Source: Cenococcum geophilum 1.58
Lineage: Eukaryota; Ascomycota; Dothideomycetes; Gloniales; Gloniaceae
Direction of reading: 5' to 3'
DNA length: 64,000 nucleotides
NCBI GenBank assembly: GCA_001692895.1
Contig: KV748194.1
Coordinates: 2,476,746 to 2,540,745 of the forward strand
Both the position numbers and the translations under genes were made by a program. Positions 22,042 to 35,062 of the stretch are shown piece by piece. The notes below the pieces were generated by a model. The model was not told where the DNA came from. It made no database searches and was given only the letters and a program-made list of their open reading frames with translations. Every line of letters starts with the position of its first letter. Position 1 is the stretch's first letter.

Positions 22042-22372
22042 CAATCTTGCCTTACTACTATACCTTATATACTTCTCTACGTCTAATTATCTCTAAAATA
22101 CTACGAGCTAAAAGCCCTTTTTCTTCTCTATTGCCTCTATATTATAGGGATATTATAGCTCTATTCTATAAGGGGTTAGATATAAGTAGTCGGTTAGTTT
22201 TAATCACAATCTTACCTTACTGCCTCACTGCTATACCTTATATACTTCTCTATATCTAATTATCTCTAAAATAGTACAAGCTAAAAGCCCTTTATCTTCT
22301 CTATCGCCTTTATATTACGGTAATATTATAGCTCTATTTTATAAGAAGTTAGATATAGGTAGTTAGTTAGTT
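22042..22372. repeat. Tandem duplication, two copies of a ~165-bp unit
   Basis: The copies start with caatcttgccttac (22042) and caatcttaccttac (22207). They share the actataccttatatacttc, tctctaaaatactacgagc and ttatagctctattctata blocks. Differences are mostly C/T and A/G. A 102-codon open frame crosses it but is low-complexity and unlikely to be real. Confidence 0.8.
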
Positions 22373-23339
22373 TTAGTTAAACATTTATTTTAGAAATCTA
22401 ACTTACGTTCTACAACAATATATCTCACCCCTTAGTATTCCTAGTAGGGGGGTATAACTTATATAAATGGAGATATAATTACCTAAAGAATTTATTATAT
22501 CAATAAAATATATAATAAATCTTATAGTTAGGACGTCGCTTATAGAAATATACAATTTTTAATTTTTAAAAACATTTAGTTTGCACTAAAACGACGCCTA
22601 TAAGCTTTCAGACGCTTTATAGAAGATTTGCTGGTGACAGGGGGTACGTAGGGGGCTGAAACTAGTTCATGGTTCTGATTGGTCTAAGAGTTCGCAGGAG
22701 TTAGTATGCAGCCCGTGCGTTGCCCTAAGTCACCTAAATCTTCTGCGAAGCGTCGGATTTATGAGATAATCCCTCAGCAGGCTACCAGGTCGGGCAAGGT
22801 AGTTTGCATTGCTTTCTTGGCGACGAGCCTACCAATAAGAGAGACGTTAAAGACCGATTATATAAGCACAGAAAAGTACACTAAACTTCAATAGGGAAAA
22901 CAGCCTAAACCTGGAGAGGAATTCCTAGAAACAAGATTACGGGCCAAAAACACCGGTCCCCTTTCCGTTTGGTTTCATTATAGGAATCGATTATAAGTCA
23001 CCTAATAGCAAGGGTGTCGTCCAGCACAGCTACATTTCTGCCACTGTGTTAAAGTGGCGAGCATGTAATTTCTAACGTAAGTTACAGTTAAAATAGGAAG
23101 GGATTAGATTATGTTCTGGAAATAGAGCGTGCAGCACTACTAGGACTATTTAGAAAATGCCCGCCTTAGTAGTGCGTGCAGTAACTTAATACGGAGTCCT
23201 CTTAGCGTTTAAGGGTAGGAGTCTAGCCATAGTAATGCCAAGACTATTTAACGCACAGACCAATTTAAAGCGCTTAACTGTCTAATAAAAAATAGGTAGG
23301 TAGGTATTAAGTTATATAGCTACAGCTATAGGTAATATA
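22373..23339. other. Mixed region with a GC-normal pocket (22600-23080), no assigned gene
   Basis: 22373-22570 is AT-rich without features. About 22600-23080 has normal composition. It includes a 62-codon frame from 22706 (MQPVRCPKSPKSSAKRR...) that continues past a TAG in the same frame as GKQPKPGEEFLETRLRAKNT. The basic start and short blocks are reminiscent of transposase N-termini, but I cannot assign a family. A 9-bp-arm hairpin (gcactacta / tagtagtgc) lies at 23134-23175. Confidence 0.4.
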
Positions 23340-23494
23340 AAGGAAAACACTATACTAGGATCTGTAAAGAAAACTATTCCTTTTCTCTTAAAGCCCCCAA
23401 GGATAGATATCCTAAAAAGCTATAGTTGGCTTTCTTTCAGCTAAAGCTAGGAAAAGGCTACTTTAAATCCTTCTTAAAGACAATAGGAAAAGAT
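23340..23494 (+). pseudogene. LINE ORF2 C-terminal fragment
   Basis: The frame reads ENYSFSLKAPKDRYPKKL, stop, LAFFQLKLGKGYFKSFLKTI, the segment between RNase H and the terminal Cys/His knuckle of LINE ORF2. It is the reverse complement of sequence at 45360-45530 in the minus-strand LINE fragment. It is cut at 23494 by the start of a copia LTR. Confidence 0.75.
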
Positions 23495-23871
23495 TGTTAA
23501 TTTAGGTAAGCGGAGGTCGGAGGACGATAGGGTAAACGATGTAGTAAAGTAAGTGAAGTAGATGAACTTAATGCAATTAATAATGTCTATCTATAGGGGA
23601 TCGAGTCTCTATATACCTAGAAGACCCTAATTCTAGAATATCTACGTCTTAGCTTATATTCTAATATATTACCTAATATACTAGGTAATACGTTACCTAA
23701 TATACTAGTTAATATACTAGGTAATATGTTACCTAATATACTAGTTAATATACTAAGTAATACGTTATCTAATATACTAGCTAATACCATCTAATACACC
23801 GTATAAAGCCGTAGGGTTCTTTTAGGGTGTTTTTAATATAATACTTATATAAGTAATATTAGAGCTTATTA
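23495..23871 (+). repeat. Solo copia LTR (about 377 bp)
   Basis: Starts tgttaatttaggtaagcgg with an unmutated TG and ends near agagcttatta. It matches 8293-8654 throughout, with a longer array of near-palindromic ctaatatactaggtaata units (23660-23800). No copia internal sequence follows: gypsy-2 integrase text begins at about 23885. Formation by LTR-LTR recombination is the simple reading; a clear target duplication is not visible. Confidence 0.72.
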
Positions 23872-23884
23872 TTAATAAGTAGGT

Positions 23885-24690
23885 ATTATAATTATCTAGG
23901 TATTTGCAGAGGTCCTAAGTTAAGGCCGTTTTAGGTATACTTTTGCGCAATTACCTTAAAGGTATAGTTAAAACTATAGTGGCCGCCTATAGGATTATTA
24001 TAATTCCGCTTAAGGATCTTCTATTATAATAGTATATAATTTAGCACCTAGACCATATTATTTTACCTTAAAAGTCCTTAATTATTAAGGGTATAGTCCT
24101 TATTACTAGTAGGAACTTATTTTTAAGTTAACTAATTATATATACAGCGTATAAAGGCGTCCCTTTTTTATACTCTATAAATAAAATTAACTAGTAACTT
24201 AGGGGGTTATTCCGTAAATGCCGTTTTAGCTAAAGCAGTTATTATTACCTCTTGCTATATAGCACGAGACTCTACGTAAAGTTAGTACTAGTAAAGTAAC
24301 ATATAATATATAGGTAATTCGCTAGGTTATTACGGGGGACCATAGCCTAGGCTAAGGGGTCTTTCCTAGGGTTAAGCGCCATTAGGTTAGTCGAAGTAGT
24401 CTTAAAGAAAATAGTAGGACGCTCTAGTCTACCGGCGCCAAGTTCGTAAGAGTCGCTTATATACTGCACGCATACTACTTACTAGTTTAGTATAGTAGTA
24501 CTAAGGCCACCCATAAGGCCTATAACCCGTAACTTTTGCTATAATATAGGCAGTATAGCATTAAGGATTGTTCTCTTACTACTATCTTTAAAGCCTTTAG
24601 TATAATCTAGGCGCTAAAATAGTATATTAGTAGGATTTACCTTACCTAGCTTATATTTAATCTTAAAATTAAACTTAGCTAGTTCCTTAG
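23885..24690 (-). pseudogene. Gypsy-2 pol, distal part (RNase H end and start of integrase)
   Basis: Minus-strand text begins at the right edge with KELAKFNFKIKYKLGKVNPT, the end of Ty3/gypsy RNase H, which continues directly from the sequence at 39519-39600. Downstream, GGHYSFNYTFKVIAQKYT near 23950 resembles the HHCC start of integrase (aGHfG..kTl). The rest of integrase and the 3' LTR are lost at the copia LTR. Confidence 0.75.
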
Positions 24691-24901
24691 TATTACGGCT
24701 TAAATAAATGCCTTTAAACCGAAGCTTAAACAAATGCTATATTACGAAGATACTAAGCTAAAGAGAAGGAAAAGGGGTTGCTAGGACTAATATAAACAAA
24801 TATATAGGGTAAGCCGCTAAGGCGCTAGCTTTGGGCGGGCTAATTATAAGTTAGTAGAATATGGCAGAATTTAGCAGGTAATGTGCAATAGCGCCATTAC
24901 A
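24691..24901 (-). repeat. Gypsy-1 LTR (3' LTR in element orientation)
   Basis: 211 bp, tattacggctta to gccattaca. It contains gctaaggcgctagc and a ggcagaatttagcaggtaa motif near 24863-24881. The neighbouring ttacccccctttttaaaa (24902-24918) is the polypurine tract read in reverse. Confidence 0.9.
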
Positions 24902-24949
24902 TTACCCCCCTTTTTAAAAGAAAGCCTACCTTTAGGCTTAGTTAGAAAT

Positions 24950-27900
24950 AGGGTAGCGCTAGGCTTATAAACGTAGGATTATAAAATATAAGATAAGAAG
25001 ATAAAGGGGATATAAGTATATCCAGACTAAGTATAAAGGGCGATTATAGGCTAAGTAGAAGCACTAAGCCAAAAAGAGTAGCCGTTAAAAGTCTTAGCAC
25101 GGTTTTAACTAATTAGATAACTTTAACTGGTGGTCAAAGTTCCTAAATATCTGAAATTTTATAGTACTAGCAGAAAACGGCAGAATATAGCAGAATTTGG
25201 CAAATAGCTGTATTAGGGCTTTAGGGTGTTTTTGTTCCTATATTCTTCTAATAACTTATTATCTTTATTATACTAGCATTCTATCTATTTATCTAGGTAC
25301 TTTAGGGGTCTAGGCGTATTAGGGTATTAGTTATAAAATTCTTTAAGCTTTTAGGGGTAGCCTATAAAGTTCTATATAGAGTACTAGGTTAGGTTAGAAT
25401 TATAGCCCTTTTATTAAATACGGTATTTTAGCGTTCCCTATACTATCTTATAGGCCAGTATTTTATTAACCTCCTATTTATTATCACCGTTTACTTAAAC
25501 TAGTAGGGGAGGCTTGTTCTTTTATCTAGGTAATAGGTTATTTATAGCTTTCCGTAACTTATCTGGTAAAAAGATAGGGTAAACCCTAATTAAATTTAGG
25601 AGCTTTATCTTATACGAGTTGCCTATCTTCTTAAAAACCTTATATAGTCCTGCTATTTAGTAGTCTAGCTTATAGCTAGGTTATTCGGTTTTCTAATTTC
25701 TTATTATAACCTAGACTATATTACTAGGGGCAAAATCGGGCTCTTAATAGTATTTGTTTACCTACTGTTTTATTAACCTCTAAGCTTTTTCTAGGTTCTT
25801 GTGGGCTACTATTTAGGCTTCCTCTAATATTTTAGCGTACTATTAGGCCTTAGTATAGGATAGCTTCTCTTATATAGTCTAGGGTTTTTTTAGCCTTTTT
25901 TAGTTAAAGCTTATATAGGGTAAGTATCCTATTTTTAGCTAAATTAGGGCAAACCCTGTAGAGTTATAGGGTAGGGTTGCTTGCGCGTAGTCTATTAAGG
26001 GTAGTAGTTTAGACTAATTATTCTAGAAATAGTTAATAAAGGGCCTAAGCCTCTGGTCTAGGTACTAATTTACAATTTCTATTTAACCATTTATCTAAGG
26101 GTAATAAGCCGTAGAAAGCTTTAGCTTAATGCCTAAAATCTAGGTAAACTTATTCTAGAAGGCCGATATAAACTATAGCCTATAATTAGATATAATAGTA
26201 TCTAGTAGTTTATAGATTTAGTAGACGTAATAGATATATAGCTAGGCTACCTCTTTAGCATTAATGTTCTTATAATAAGGAATTAAGAATAGGCGTTTAC
26301 TAAAGCGGTCTACTATAACTATAACTATATTATATCCGTTATGGTCCCTAAGTAATTTATAAAAGTCTATAGAGATATACTACTAAGGGCGCTCTAATAT
26401 TAGGAGTGGCTTAAGTAGTCCTAGAGTCTTATCCTGTAGAATTATAGCTCTTTAGCAGTCTTCGCAGTTCTATATATATTAATTAATATCCATAACTATT
26501 TTTAGCTAGTAGTAGCGGCGGTTAATAATTTTACGGGTCTTGTTCTTATTAGGGTATACCGTAGAGACTTAGTAATAAGCTTCGCAGATTAGTTTAGTCT
26601 ATAGATTATTAACGTTAGGGACTATAAGCCGCTCCTAGTATAGGAGCAATCCTTCCTCCGTCTTAAAATTGGGGTTTCCTTTTACGGCTTATTTATAGAG
26701 GGCCCTTAGGGTATTAGCCATGCGGTTTATAATTAGGAGGCGGTTAATTAGCCCTATTAGCTTATCTAATAACTCCTCTATTAGTGCTAGCTTATTTTAC
26801 TAGGAGTTTAGCTCCTTAAGAATCTGTAGGTTAAGCTATTCTAAATAAAAGAGGGCGCGCGTTTAATATTGGGTCTTTAGCTTATCTTAGGGTCCTATAT
26901 CTTATTCTCTTTAGGTTAGGGTATTAGCCTTAGAGTTTTACTTACTAGAATAATATATAATCGTAAAGAAGAATTAGGAGAGTATTTTAGCCTACTAGGC
27001 TTATTATTTAGTAAGCTGCTTTATAGTTATAAAGTACTTTAGGGCTTTATAATCTATATATATCTTAATCTAGGAGTTTATACCTTTAAGCTCTACGCGC
27101 TATTAGGAGAGTAATTAAATAATAGCTAGTATTTCTTTATTATATACTTTATAGTTATACTTAGCCAGGTCTATTATCTTTAAGAAAAAAGCTACAGGGT
27201 ACTATTTGCTGTCTAGATATAACTATAATAGGATTCCCGCTATAACCTTATTAGAGGCGTCCGTTTTTAGCATTAATTTAAAATCCGGGTTATAGTAATA
27301 AAGGATTAGGGAAGAGATAAGCCGATCCTTTATCTCTTTAAAGGCTTCTATATAGCTATTATTAAATATAAAAGGCGTATCTTTCCTAGTTAGTTGTATA
27401 AAAGGTTTTATAATAATTCCGTAGTTATAGATAAACTAGTAGTAGAAGTTATAAAAGCTAAGGAAGGATTAGATTCCTTTTACTATATAAGGGGGCTTCT
27501 AGTTATAAATTGCCTCTACCTTTTTAGGGTTAACCTTAATTCCTTTTATAGTTATAATAAACCTAAGGTATTTTATACGTTTTACCCTAAACTTATATTT
27601 CTTAATATTAACTTATAAGCCCGCGTTCTGTAGTCTCTCTAGGACCTTCTTAATATAAACTTAATGCTTAAATTTATTATTTAAGTATATAAGAATGTCG
27701 TCTAGGTATACCATGTAGAATTTGTCTAGGTAATTAAAAAGAACATTATTTATATACCTTTAGTACATAGCTAGTCCGTTTATTAGTCTAAAAGAAAGAA
27801 CTTTATATTTATAGGAGCTATAATGGGTATAGAATATAGTTAAATCTTTAGATGCGGGGTCTATTCTAATTTAGTAGAAAGCTTAACGGATATTAAGTTT

Positions 27901-29200
27901 AGTAAAGATTTTTGCCTAGCTTAAATATATAAGGGTCTTATTAATTAAAGAAATAGGATACCGATCCTTTTAAGTAATAGTATTTAGCTTTTAATAGTCG
28001 ATGTAAAAGCGAAGGCCTCTATTAGGCTTTTTTATAAATAAAATAGAGGAAGTAAAAGGGGCTTAACTTAGCTTAATAAACCCTTTATCTAGGTTATTAA
28101 TTAAGTACTACTTTATTACTTTTAGCTTGTCCGTTAATTATTAGTAGAGGGGGCTATAACCTAGCGAGTTATTAGCTTCTAATTAAATCTTATAATTATA
28201 CGTTTAGTAAGGGGGTAACTTATCTAAAGCCGCCTTTAAGAATGCATCCTTATAATTTATATAAATAGTAGGAAGAAGGCGTTTAACTAGTTCCTTATTA
28301 GTTTCCGCAGCTAGCTCTTCCTCCCTATTATTAATAATTTGGTTAATCTTATATAGGCTTATTATAAAGACCTTATTATCCTTCTAGTATATATTAAAGT
28401 AGAACACTATAGCGCTAATTACGGCGATATCTATAGTGGGGGGGTTGTATAACAATAGGGGTATATATAACTTTATAGACTTCTAAGGCACTAGCATTAT
28501 TATTACTCCTTTTAACTCCTATTATATCTTTTAGAGGTTATCCCTTATATCCTATTAATACGTTTTTTTCTATACCGGTTAAATCTGCGCGATTTGGATA
28601 TTATTTATATTACTATCTATCCCGCTTCTATATATAGAGTCCTCTTTAAATATAGCGCTTTAGGAAAGTATTTTTATTAGTATAGAGTTTTTTTCTAGCT
28701 TTATAGTGGACGTCTTTTTAAATAAAGGCTAGATTATAGGCTAGAATATCCTACTAGTAGGTAGGGTTAGCCCTTACGGCTAGTATCTTGTGGTTAGTTT
28801 AGATCTCCCTAATAAAGGAGGGTAACCTTGGTTTATCCTCTAGCTAAATAAACTGTCTTTATTATATATTTAACCAAATATTAAAATAGGATATTTATTT
28901 TTATCTAAGGATTATATTGTAGGACCCCAGGTCTAGGATATAAAAGGAGATACTATATTAGCGTCGTCTGTTAAGAGCAATATATAACTTTAAGATGTAG
29001 GTAATAGGCCGACCGGCTTAGCCGTTATAGCCTTTTACCTAAACAGGCTTCTCTAGTTAAATAGCTTCTATATTTAGAAACTTGGTAACATTATTTATAT
29101 AGGCAGTATTATAAAGGTAAAGCTATTTACTTTAGTGTTAATAAGGGCGGTTATATTAGACTTATATCTATTTTAAGATACTATATATAGAACCGTAAAA
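24950..29200 (-). pseudogene. Gypsy-1 pol: RT, RNase H and integrase, RIP-degraded
   Basis: On the minus strand RT shows KKPNRGLRFYIDY near 28040-27990 (expected KKPNGGLRFCIDYR) and the catalytic KFYMVYLDDILIY at about 27740-27690 with both Asp retained. Integrase shows a zinc region near 26520-26440 (NCEDC), then ISIDFYKLL (about 26380-26350), VIVDRFSKRLFLIPYY, IISDYRL and AYYP then IDG near 26110, i.e. the DDE core. TAA/TAG codons sit at Gln/Trp sites throughout. The region 24950-25250 also carries gcagaat repeats in the 3' UTR. A 74-codon open frame on the + strand at 27394-27618 is antisense to RT and not a gene. Confidence 0.87.
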
Positions 29201-29216
29201 TGCTTTCCACTTATTA

Positions 29217-32200
29217 CGTTATGTTATGTTATGTTATATTATGTTATAATATTCTATTACGCTATTACGGCTCCCGTTAGGGTCTATATAGCGGGTCTAT
29301 ATGGGTATATATATATATATATATATAAGAGGGGAACCATACCGCTAGGGCTAGATAAAACCTCTCCTTCTCTTATTATATGGCCTATATAGCCTCTCTT
29401 CTAATTCGTAACTATTAAGCATAAGTAGACATCTCTTTAAGGCGCTATAGAAAAGCTATCTTGATGCGTACTCCTGGGTCTATCCGGTGGGGTGTATAGC
29501 TAGGGCCTAGGTTCTGTTTCTGGCTGCTCTAGTTATTTAGGTAAGGCGTAGGCCGGTAGCCTATAAGGCTAGTAGTGGTATAGAAGGTTCCGTTATTTAT
29601 ATCCGCGTTAATATATATAGCTCTAAACCTTGCTAAGTTTTATTAAATTCTGTTAGAATATTAACCTCTATTAAATTCTGCCAGGTTACTAAATTCTATT
29701 AAATTCTGCCAGGTTGCTAAAGTTCTACTAACTTCTGTTAGGTTATTAGATTCTGCTAGGTTACCGAGATTTTGCTAAATTCTGTTAGGTTACTAAAACT
29801 CTGCCAAATTCTATTAGGTTATTAAAATTCTACTAACTTCTATTAGGTTACTAAATTCTACTAAATTCTACTAGGTTAATAAGTTCTACTAAATTCTACT
29901 AGGTTGCTAGGGTTCTGCTAACTTCTATTAGGTTACTATCTGTAAAATTTTACTATATTCTACTATCCCTGCAATATTTATCCTTCGCCTCTTAAAGCAC
30001 TTTCTAGCCTTCTCTCTTTACCCTAGCTAGCTCTCTAGCAAATAAAAGGTGTAGTAAGAGGTTTATCTATATAAACCAGTTTATAACTACCTTAGCAGCC
30101 TTTAGCTTAGTTAGGAGCTCTTTATATAAGGATATTCTAGTATAATAATATATTTCTGCCTAGCTAGCAGCGTGCCTAGGGCAGAACACCACTATATATA
30201 TTATTAATTATTGGCTATGGCCGCATAGGCAGGCCAGAGTTAGGTACCCTAGTACTTTTTAGTAGTAGAGGTATTTGTTAAGCCCTATATGCTTAGTTTT
30301 AAGCAGCGTATTAATTGTACTCTTTACCTTTATAAGCCTTATATAGCGTTTAAAAACTTCTTTATTCTATAGCTCGGCCTAGGCCGTTATATAGTAGGTA
30401 AGCGTACTCTAGTACTTTTCCTATTTCCTTTTCCACTGCTCCTTAAATGCCTCTTATACCCTAGCCCTTCTACTTCTCTTATACTACGCTTTAGATAGGT
30501 CTATTAGCCGTATATATATCCCTAAAATAGCAGCCACTATCCTCTTAAGCTTATCCCATCTAGTAGGCCGCATTAGTAGCTTTATTCTAGGCCGGAGTTA
30601 GTAGGCTATAGTGGCCTATATAGTGTTGCACTCCCTCTTAATATGCTCTCTTACCGGTCCTTCCTACGTCCTCTCCGCGTAGGCTATAGCTAGCTCTTTA
30701 AGGTATATCTAAAGCGGCGGAAACCCTATCTTATGCTCTAGTACTACTGTTAGCGTTAATTTATACGCCCCCGTAATAATGCGGAGGTATAGGTTCTATA
30801 CTACGCCTAGCTAGCGCAGCTTAGTTTTGCTTATCTTCTTAGGCTTTATCCACTCTAGTAGCGAGTACCAGGTATTATATTTGTATAAGATTGCCAGCCG
30901 GACCACGGCGGAGTATATTATCCGCGCCTTTTAGAAGGAGGCGCCCTATATAGAGGCCGTGAGCCGGGTTAGTGCGGCCATTTATATAATTGCCTTTGTC
31001 TTAATAATGTTGACGTGCGGTCCCTATTTAAGCTTTAAGTTAACCTATACCCCTAATATACATAGGTTACTAACTAAGCCTTCCGTAAAGCTATATATGT
31101 TAGCTATAGCCTTTATATTAAACTTCTTATGGCTCCTTATAAAATAGATAAGGTAGTACTTTTTAGGGGTAAACACTAGCCTATATCGGCGTGCCCACGC
31201 CGTATATACCTTATGTGCCCTTTCTATAGTTCTACAGTTTTCCTCTATAGTCTTGCTATACGTTAGTATATTAGAGTTGTTAACAAATCTAAATGCCGTA
31301 GTAGTTCCCCCTTATAGCTCTGGTAGAAGTATATAGGTAAAAAAGAGGAATAGGATTGGCTATAGCGCTAAGCCTTAGGGTATACCGGTGTTTATTTATA
31401 TTATTTATGCTATATATCCTCTAATTAAGAGCCTTATTGTTTAATCCTTAAGAAAGGACTTTATAAACTGTACTATCTAGTAGGGTATGGCTTGGGCCTT
31501 TATATTATAGATTATTCTTTTATAGGAAACTTGGTTAAAGGCCCTAGAAATATTAAGGCTAAGTAATAAGGCTACTAGGTTTAGGTTACTCCTCTATACC
31601 GTATATACCTATTAGGTTAGTAGCTCTAGTACTATCTATATTAAGCGCCCTGGCCTTACTCCTATCTAACTAGCCGGTAGTATACCCGTTTTCTCCGCAA
31701 TTTTAGATAATTAGCTAGCTACTATTTTCTTAAGTAGCTTCCTAATGGTGTTAAGCAGCGCGATCGGCCGGTATGCCTTTGCCGTAGTATAGAATAGCTT
31801 CTATAGTTTCCGGAGGACTACTATAATAGAGTCTTTAAACGGTTTTGGGTGATGTCTAATTGCTATATAGCTGCTAAAGAGTTTAGCTAGCATTAGGGCT
31901 AGCTACTCTCCGCACGTTTTAAGGAATCGGTTAGTAATCTTCTTTAGACTTAGGGCCTTATTAGGGGCAAGCCCCTTTAGGGCTATAATAATATCCTCCT
32001 CCTTAATTACTTCCTTTATTATTTGCGGCTCCGGGTATATAAACCCTAGTATATTACTAAGGTCCGCCTCTACCGGCAGCAAAAAGAACTACTCTATAAG
32101 GATAGTGGCCTTCTCCTTATTATTATAGTGTAGGGTCTCCTCTCTTAGTCTGCTAATAGGAGGAAACTATAGTAGGGCCTTCGGCTTCCCGTCTGCTGTA

Positions 32201-35046
32201 CGCGCCTATTTTGCTATCCTCTATATTCTTTTAGGGTTGTTTATTAGCTTTTTAACGGTCCTCCTCTATAGCTTATTAGCCTCTTATTCTATGTAACTCT
32301 ATAGTTAATCCAGTTAGGTATTAACTAAGAAACCTTCTATACCCAGAAGGCCTATTAGGTTTCCTTTACCACTTCTATATATTTCTCTAACTATGCTTTA
32401 AAGGCTTACGGCGAGGGCCGCGCGTTAGGTACTGTTTTTGCTATAGTATTCTTAATTACTTAGTGTATGGCCTCCGCTAGTGCGTTTAGTTTATCTCTTA
32501 TATTACACAGGAGTCTATATAGGGGCTAGAGTCGGCCCTCTAGCTCACTCTACACCACCTTCTAATTAGCCTTCTTCTATAGCGGTCTCCTGGGTAAGGA
32601 GGGCCCCTCTAACGTCTCTACGTCCACCTCTGTAATAATAGGAAAGTGGTTAGATTCTATATGCTAGCGGTTTTATCTTTAACTCTATAGCAGCCTATTA
32701 GTAATCTAGGGGGAGGTAAATATTAGGTCTAGCGTGCTCCTTAATATGCCCTTTGCCTACATTTTTATACCCACCTTAATAGCTAGGCTTAGGCCGGCTG
32801 CCTCTATAGCGCGGATAAGGTTATCCGCCGCGTTGTCCGCGTATATTACTATTATACCCCCCTAAAAGGGGTGGTATAGATTAAAATTACCTAATAGTAT
32901 ATGTTCTCCTTCAGCCCTTAGTAGCTCCAGTAGCATACGGACACTGCTATTTATCTATTGGGGGTTATAAATATTGTGAATCTAGATAGTCCTCTCGTAG
33001 CCCTCTAGCTTAATTATATATACGTCTACTAAGTGGTATATAGGCGCCTACTTATTTATATTAATAGCCTTATTTATATAGAAGCAGACCCTTATATTGC
33101 TTACTCCCGCATATACTAGGTAGTAGGATTTTATAGTGCTTATTATATTTCTTTAGTCCCTTTGCTACGGCTCCTAAATGGCTAATATATCTAGCTAGGG
33201 GTCCGCCTGCTCCACCTCTTATAGAAAGTAAAGTAATACGCCGTTCCTACTATTATTAGTGTTATATTATATAATTATAAGTGTTTTCTGGTGTCCTAAT
33301 ATAAGAGGTCCATACTAGCCTCTAAGTTAGCTAAGTTAGTACCCTTTAGCGTCCGTTTACTTCCTTATAACATAGTTTTAGAGCCTCTAAATGCCTCTCT
33401 CTAGATCTAAGCTTTTGCTTTTACCTTTATATTAAACTCCGTATTTAATAGGGGCTCCTAGGTTACTAGGATTTAAATTAGGGCGTATATACTACTATGT
33501 AGTGCTATTTAGAGTGTTAATTAGAGGGTTCTCTGGCCTATTTCCTTTCTAAAATAATTAAAGGTCTATAGTCGGCTGACCTTCTAAGGGGCTTCCTCTG
33601 CCTATATAGAGCTCTCTTATATAACTATCTCCTTTAGCTTCCTTTTCTTGGCTCGTTATAAGGCCTCCTTAGTAGTAATCTCGTACTATAAATGTAATTG
33701 CTGTCTGCTTATAGGTGCCTTATGGGTGCCTGTATAGTGTGTTAGCGTATAGGCCCTAATTACTACAGCCTTCTCCTACTATATCCGCTTAACACTGCAC
33801 GCCCCGTTTTATGCTTTATAGTCTACTTTACAGTTAATATACTTTTTAGGTAGGTCTCCTATACATTCGCTAGTATTATATTGCCTAGCATAGCGTCCGC
33901 ATCTAGCTTCTCTTCTATAACTCTTAGCTATATAGTTAAAGCCTTAGCATTTAAAGCACTGCGTTACTAGAAACGTTGTCTTGTGCCTTATAACTAGGTA
34001 GTAGTCTCCTTCTAAGAAGAGGCCCTAATTAAATAGCGTATTTGCTAACTCTTTTAACTATATACCTATAATAAGTGACGATTTGACCTTTTATCCCATT
34101 TGGACTCTTCCTAGCCTTTTCTACGCTAGCCTTTCTACTGTAAACCCCGCTATAGTACAGTTCTACTTTATTATATCTTCTATTATCTGCTTAGCCTCTA
34201 GGCCTTAAATAGCGAGGCTTATAGGTACTGTATGGACCTTCATCTACTCTATTTCTTATAGCAACCTATTTTTTACGTCTTTATCCGTGATATACGCCCT
34301 AACGTTACCGCTTTATAACCTTTTTACGGCCTATATCCTGTGGGCATCTAGGGGTCCTACAGCCTGGAGTTTATATACTAGGGCTTAGCTGTTCTGCTTT
34401 AAGGTTTCCTTACAATCGGCGGCGTCGCCTATGCGGATTGTAATCTTATATACTTCTATAGGTTTATAAGCAACTTATCTTATAGCTTAGGGCATTATAG
34501 GTATAGTAGCAGCGACGTGTATATACGACAGCAGGCCTATAGACGTTGGTCCGCTCTTTATAGCCATCGTTGCGGCCTTTCTAAGGGCGCCAATATCTAT
34601 CCGGATTGCCTTTATATTCTAGGCATATTGCTCCTAGGTTCCTTAGGTCTAGATAAGCTCCGCTAACGTAGCGAAGGCTATCTAGAGGGTTATAATCGCG
34701 GTGGTGAGGAAGAAGAGCATAGTAGAGCGCTCCTCGTCTGCATTAAGAGATCGTTTCTATAGTGCCTGCTAGGTTTATTCTGCGGTTTATATAGTTTATA
34801 GAACGCGTTCTCAAAAGGCGCGCTGTTTAATTAGTGTGGTTGGGGTAGTTAGGGTTAGGGGTTAATTTGTTTGTTGTGATCCGGTTTTAGGGGCTGTATA
34901 TTGGAAAACACCATATATACCTCCACTAACGCCGAATTAGGGTGTGTGGTTTTAATAGGAAGGGTTTCTATAGTCCTCTAGAGCTCGTAGGAGCTCTATT
35001 AGGCTTATTTCGCAGGTTTCTTTAGTGGGCGATTGCATTGTGTGTG
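29217..35046 (-). mobile_element. Full-length LINE (non-LTR retrotransposon), family 1
   Basis: A 16-bp target duplication tgctttccacttatta lies at 29201-29216 and 35047-35062. The 3' end (left) has a tail of ataac/atgtt pentamers (29217-29262). ORF1 (about 34790-33690) contains CCHC-like knuckles (QCFKC, RREARCGRYA, KKYINCKV). ORF2 (about 33350-30100) shows endonuclease LLGNFNLYHPF near 32870 (Asp to Asn) and the RT blocks TGIP, stop, GLALWPILFLFF, then FVNN for FVDD at about 31270-31400. A C-terminal knuckle, LACLCGHS, is near 30210. It is inserted in gypsy-1 and itself RIP-degraded. It is 5830 bp, like the + strand copy at 54643-60302. Confidence 0.88.
29640..29995 (-). repeat. LINE family 1 3'-UTR minisatellite
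   Basis: About a dozen degenerate units of roughly 28-31 bases built on ttctgctaaattctgctaggttactaa. The same array occurs in opposite orientation at 50160-50480 in the truncated family-1 copy. Confidence 0.82.
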
Positions 35047-35062
35047 TGCTTTCCACTTATTA

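Noticed and set aside
21951-22259. 102-codon open frame on +
   Set aside because: Lies over tandem repeats, Ile/Leu/Ser-rich, low complexity, and frame not kept between the two repeat copies.
23885-24690. Considered as a Crypton/DUF3435-type recombinase or other unknown gene
   Set aside because: Minus-strand RNase H and integrase text continues directly from 39519, so it belongs to gypsy-2.
27394-27618. 74-codon open frame on + in gypsy-1
   Set aside because: Antisense shadow of reverse transcriptase; stops are scarce on this strand because RIP created them on the other.
34848-34864. ttagggttagggg, telomere-like repeats
   Set aside because: Only about two units, inside the 5' part of a LINE; no array, so not a telomere or interstitial telomere tract.
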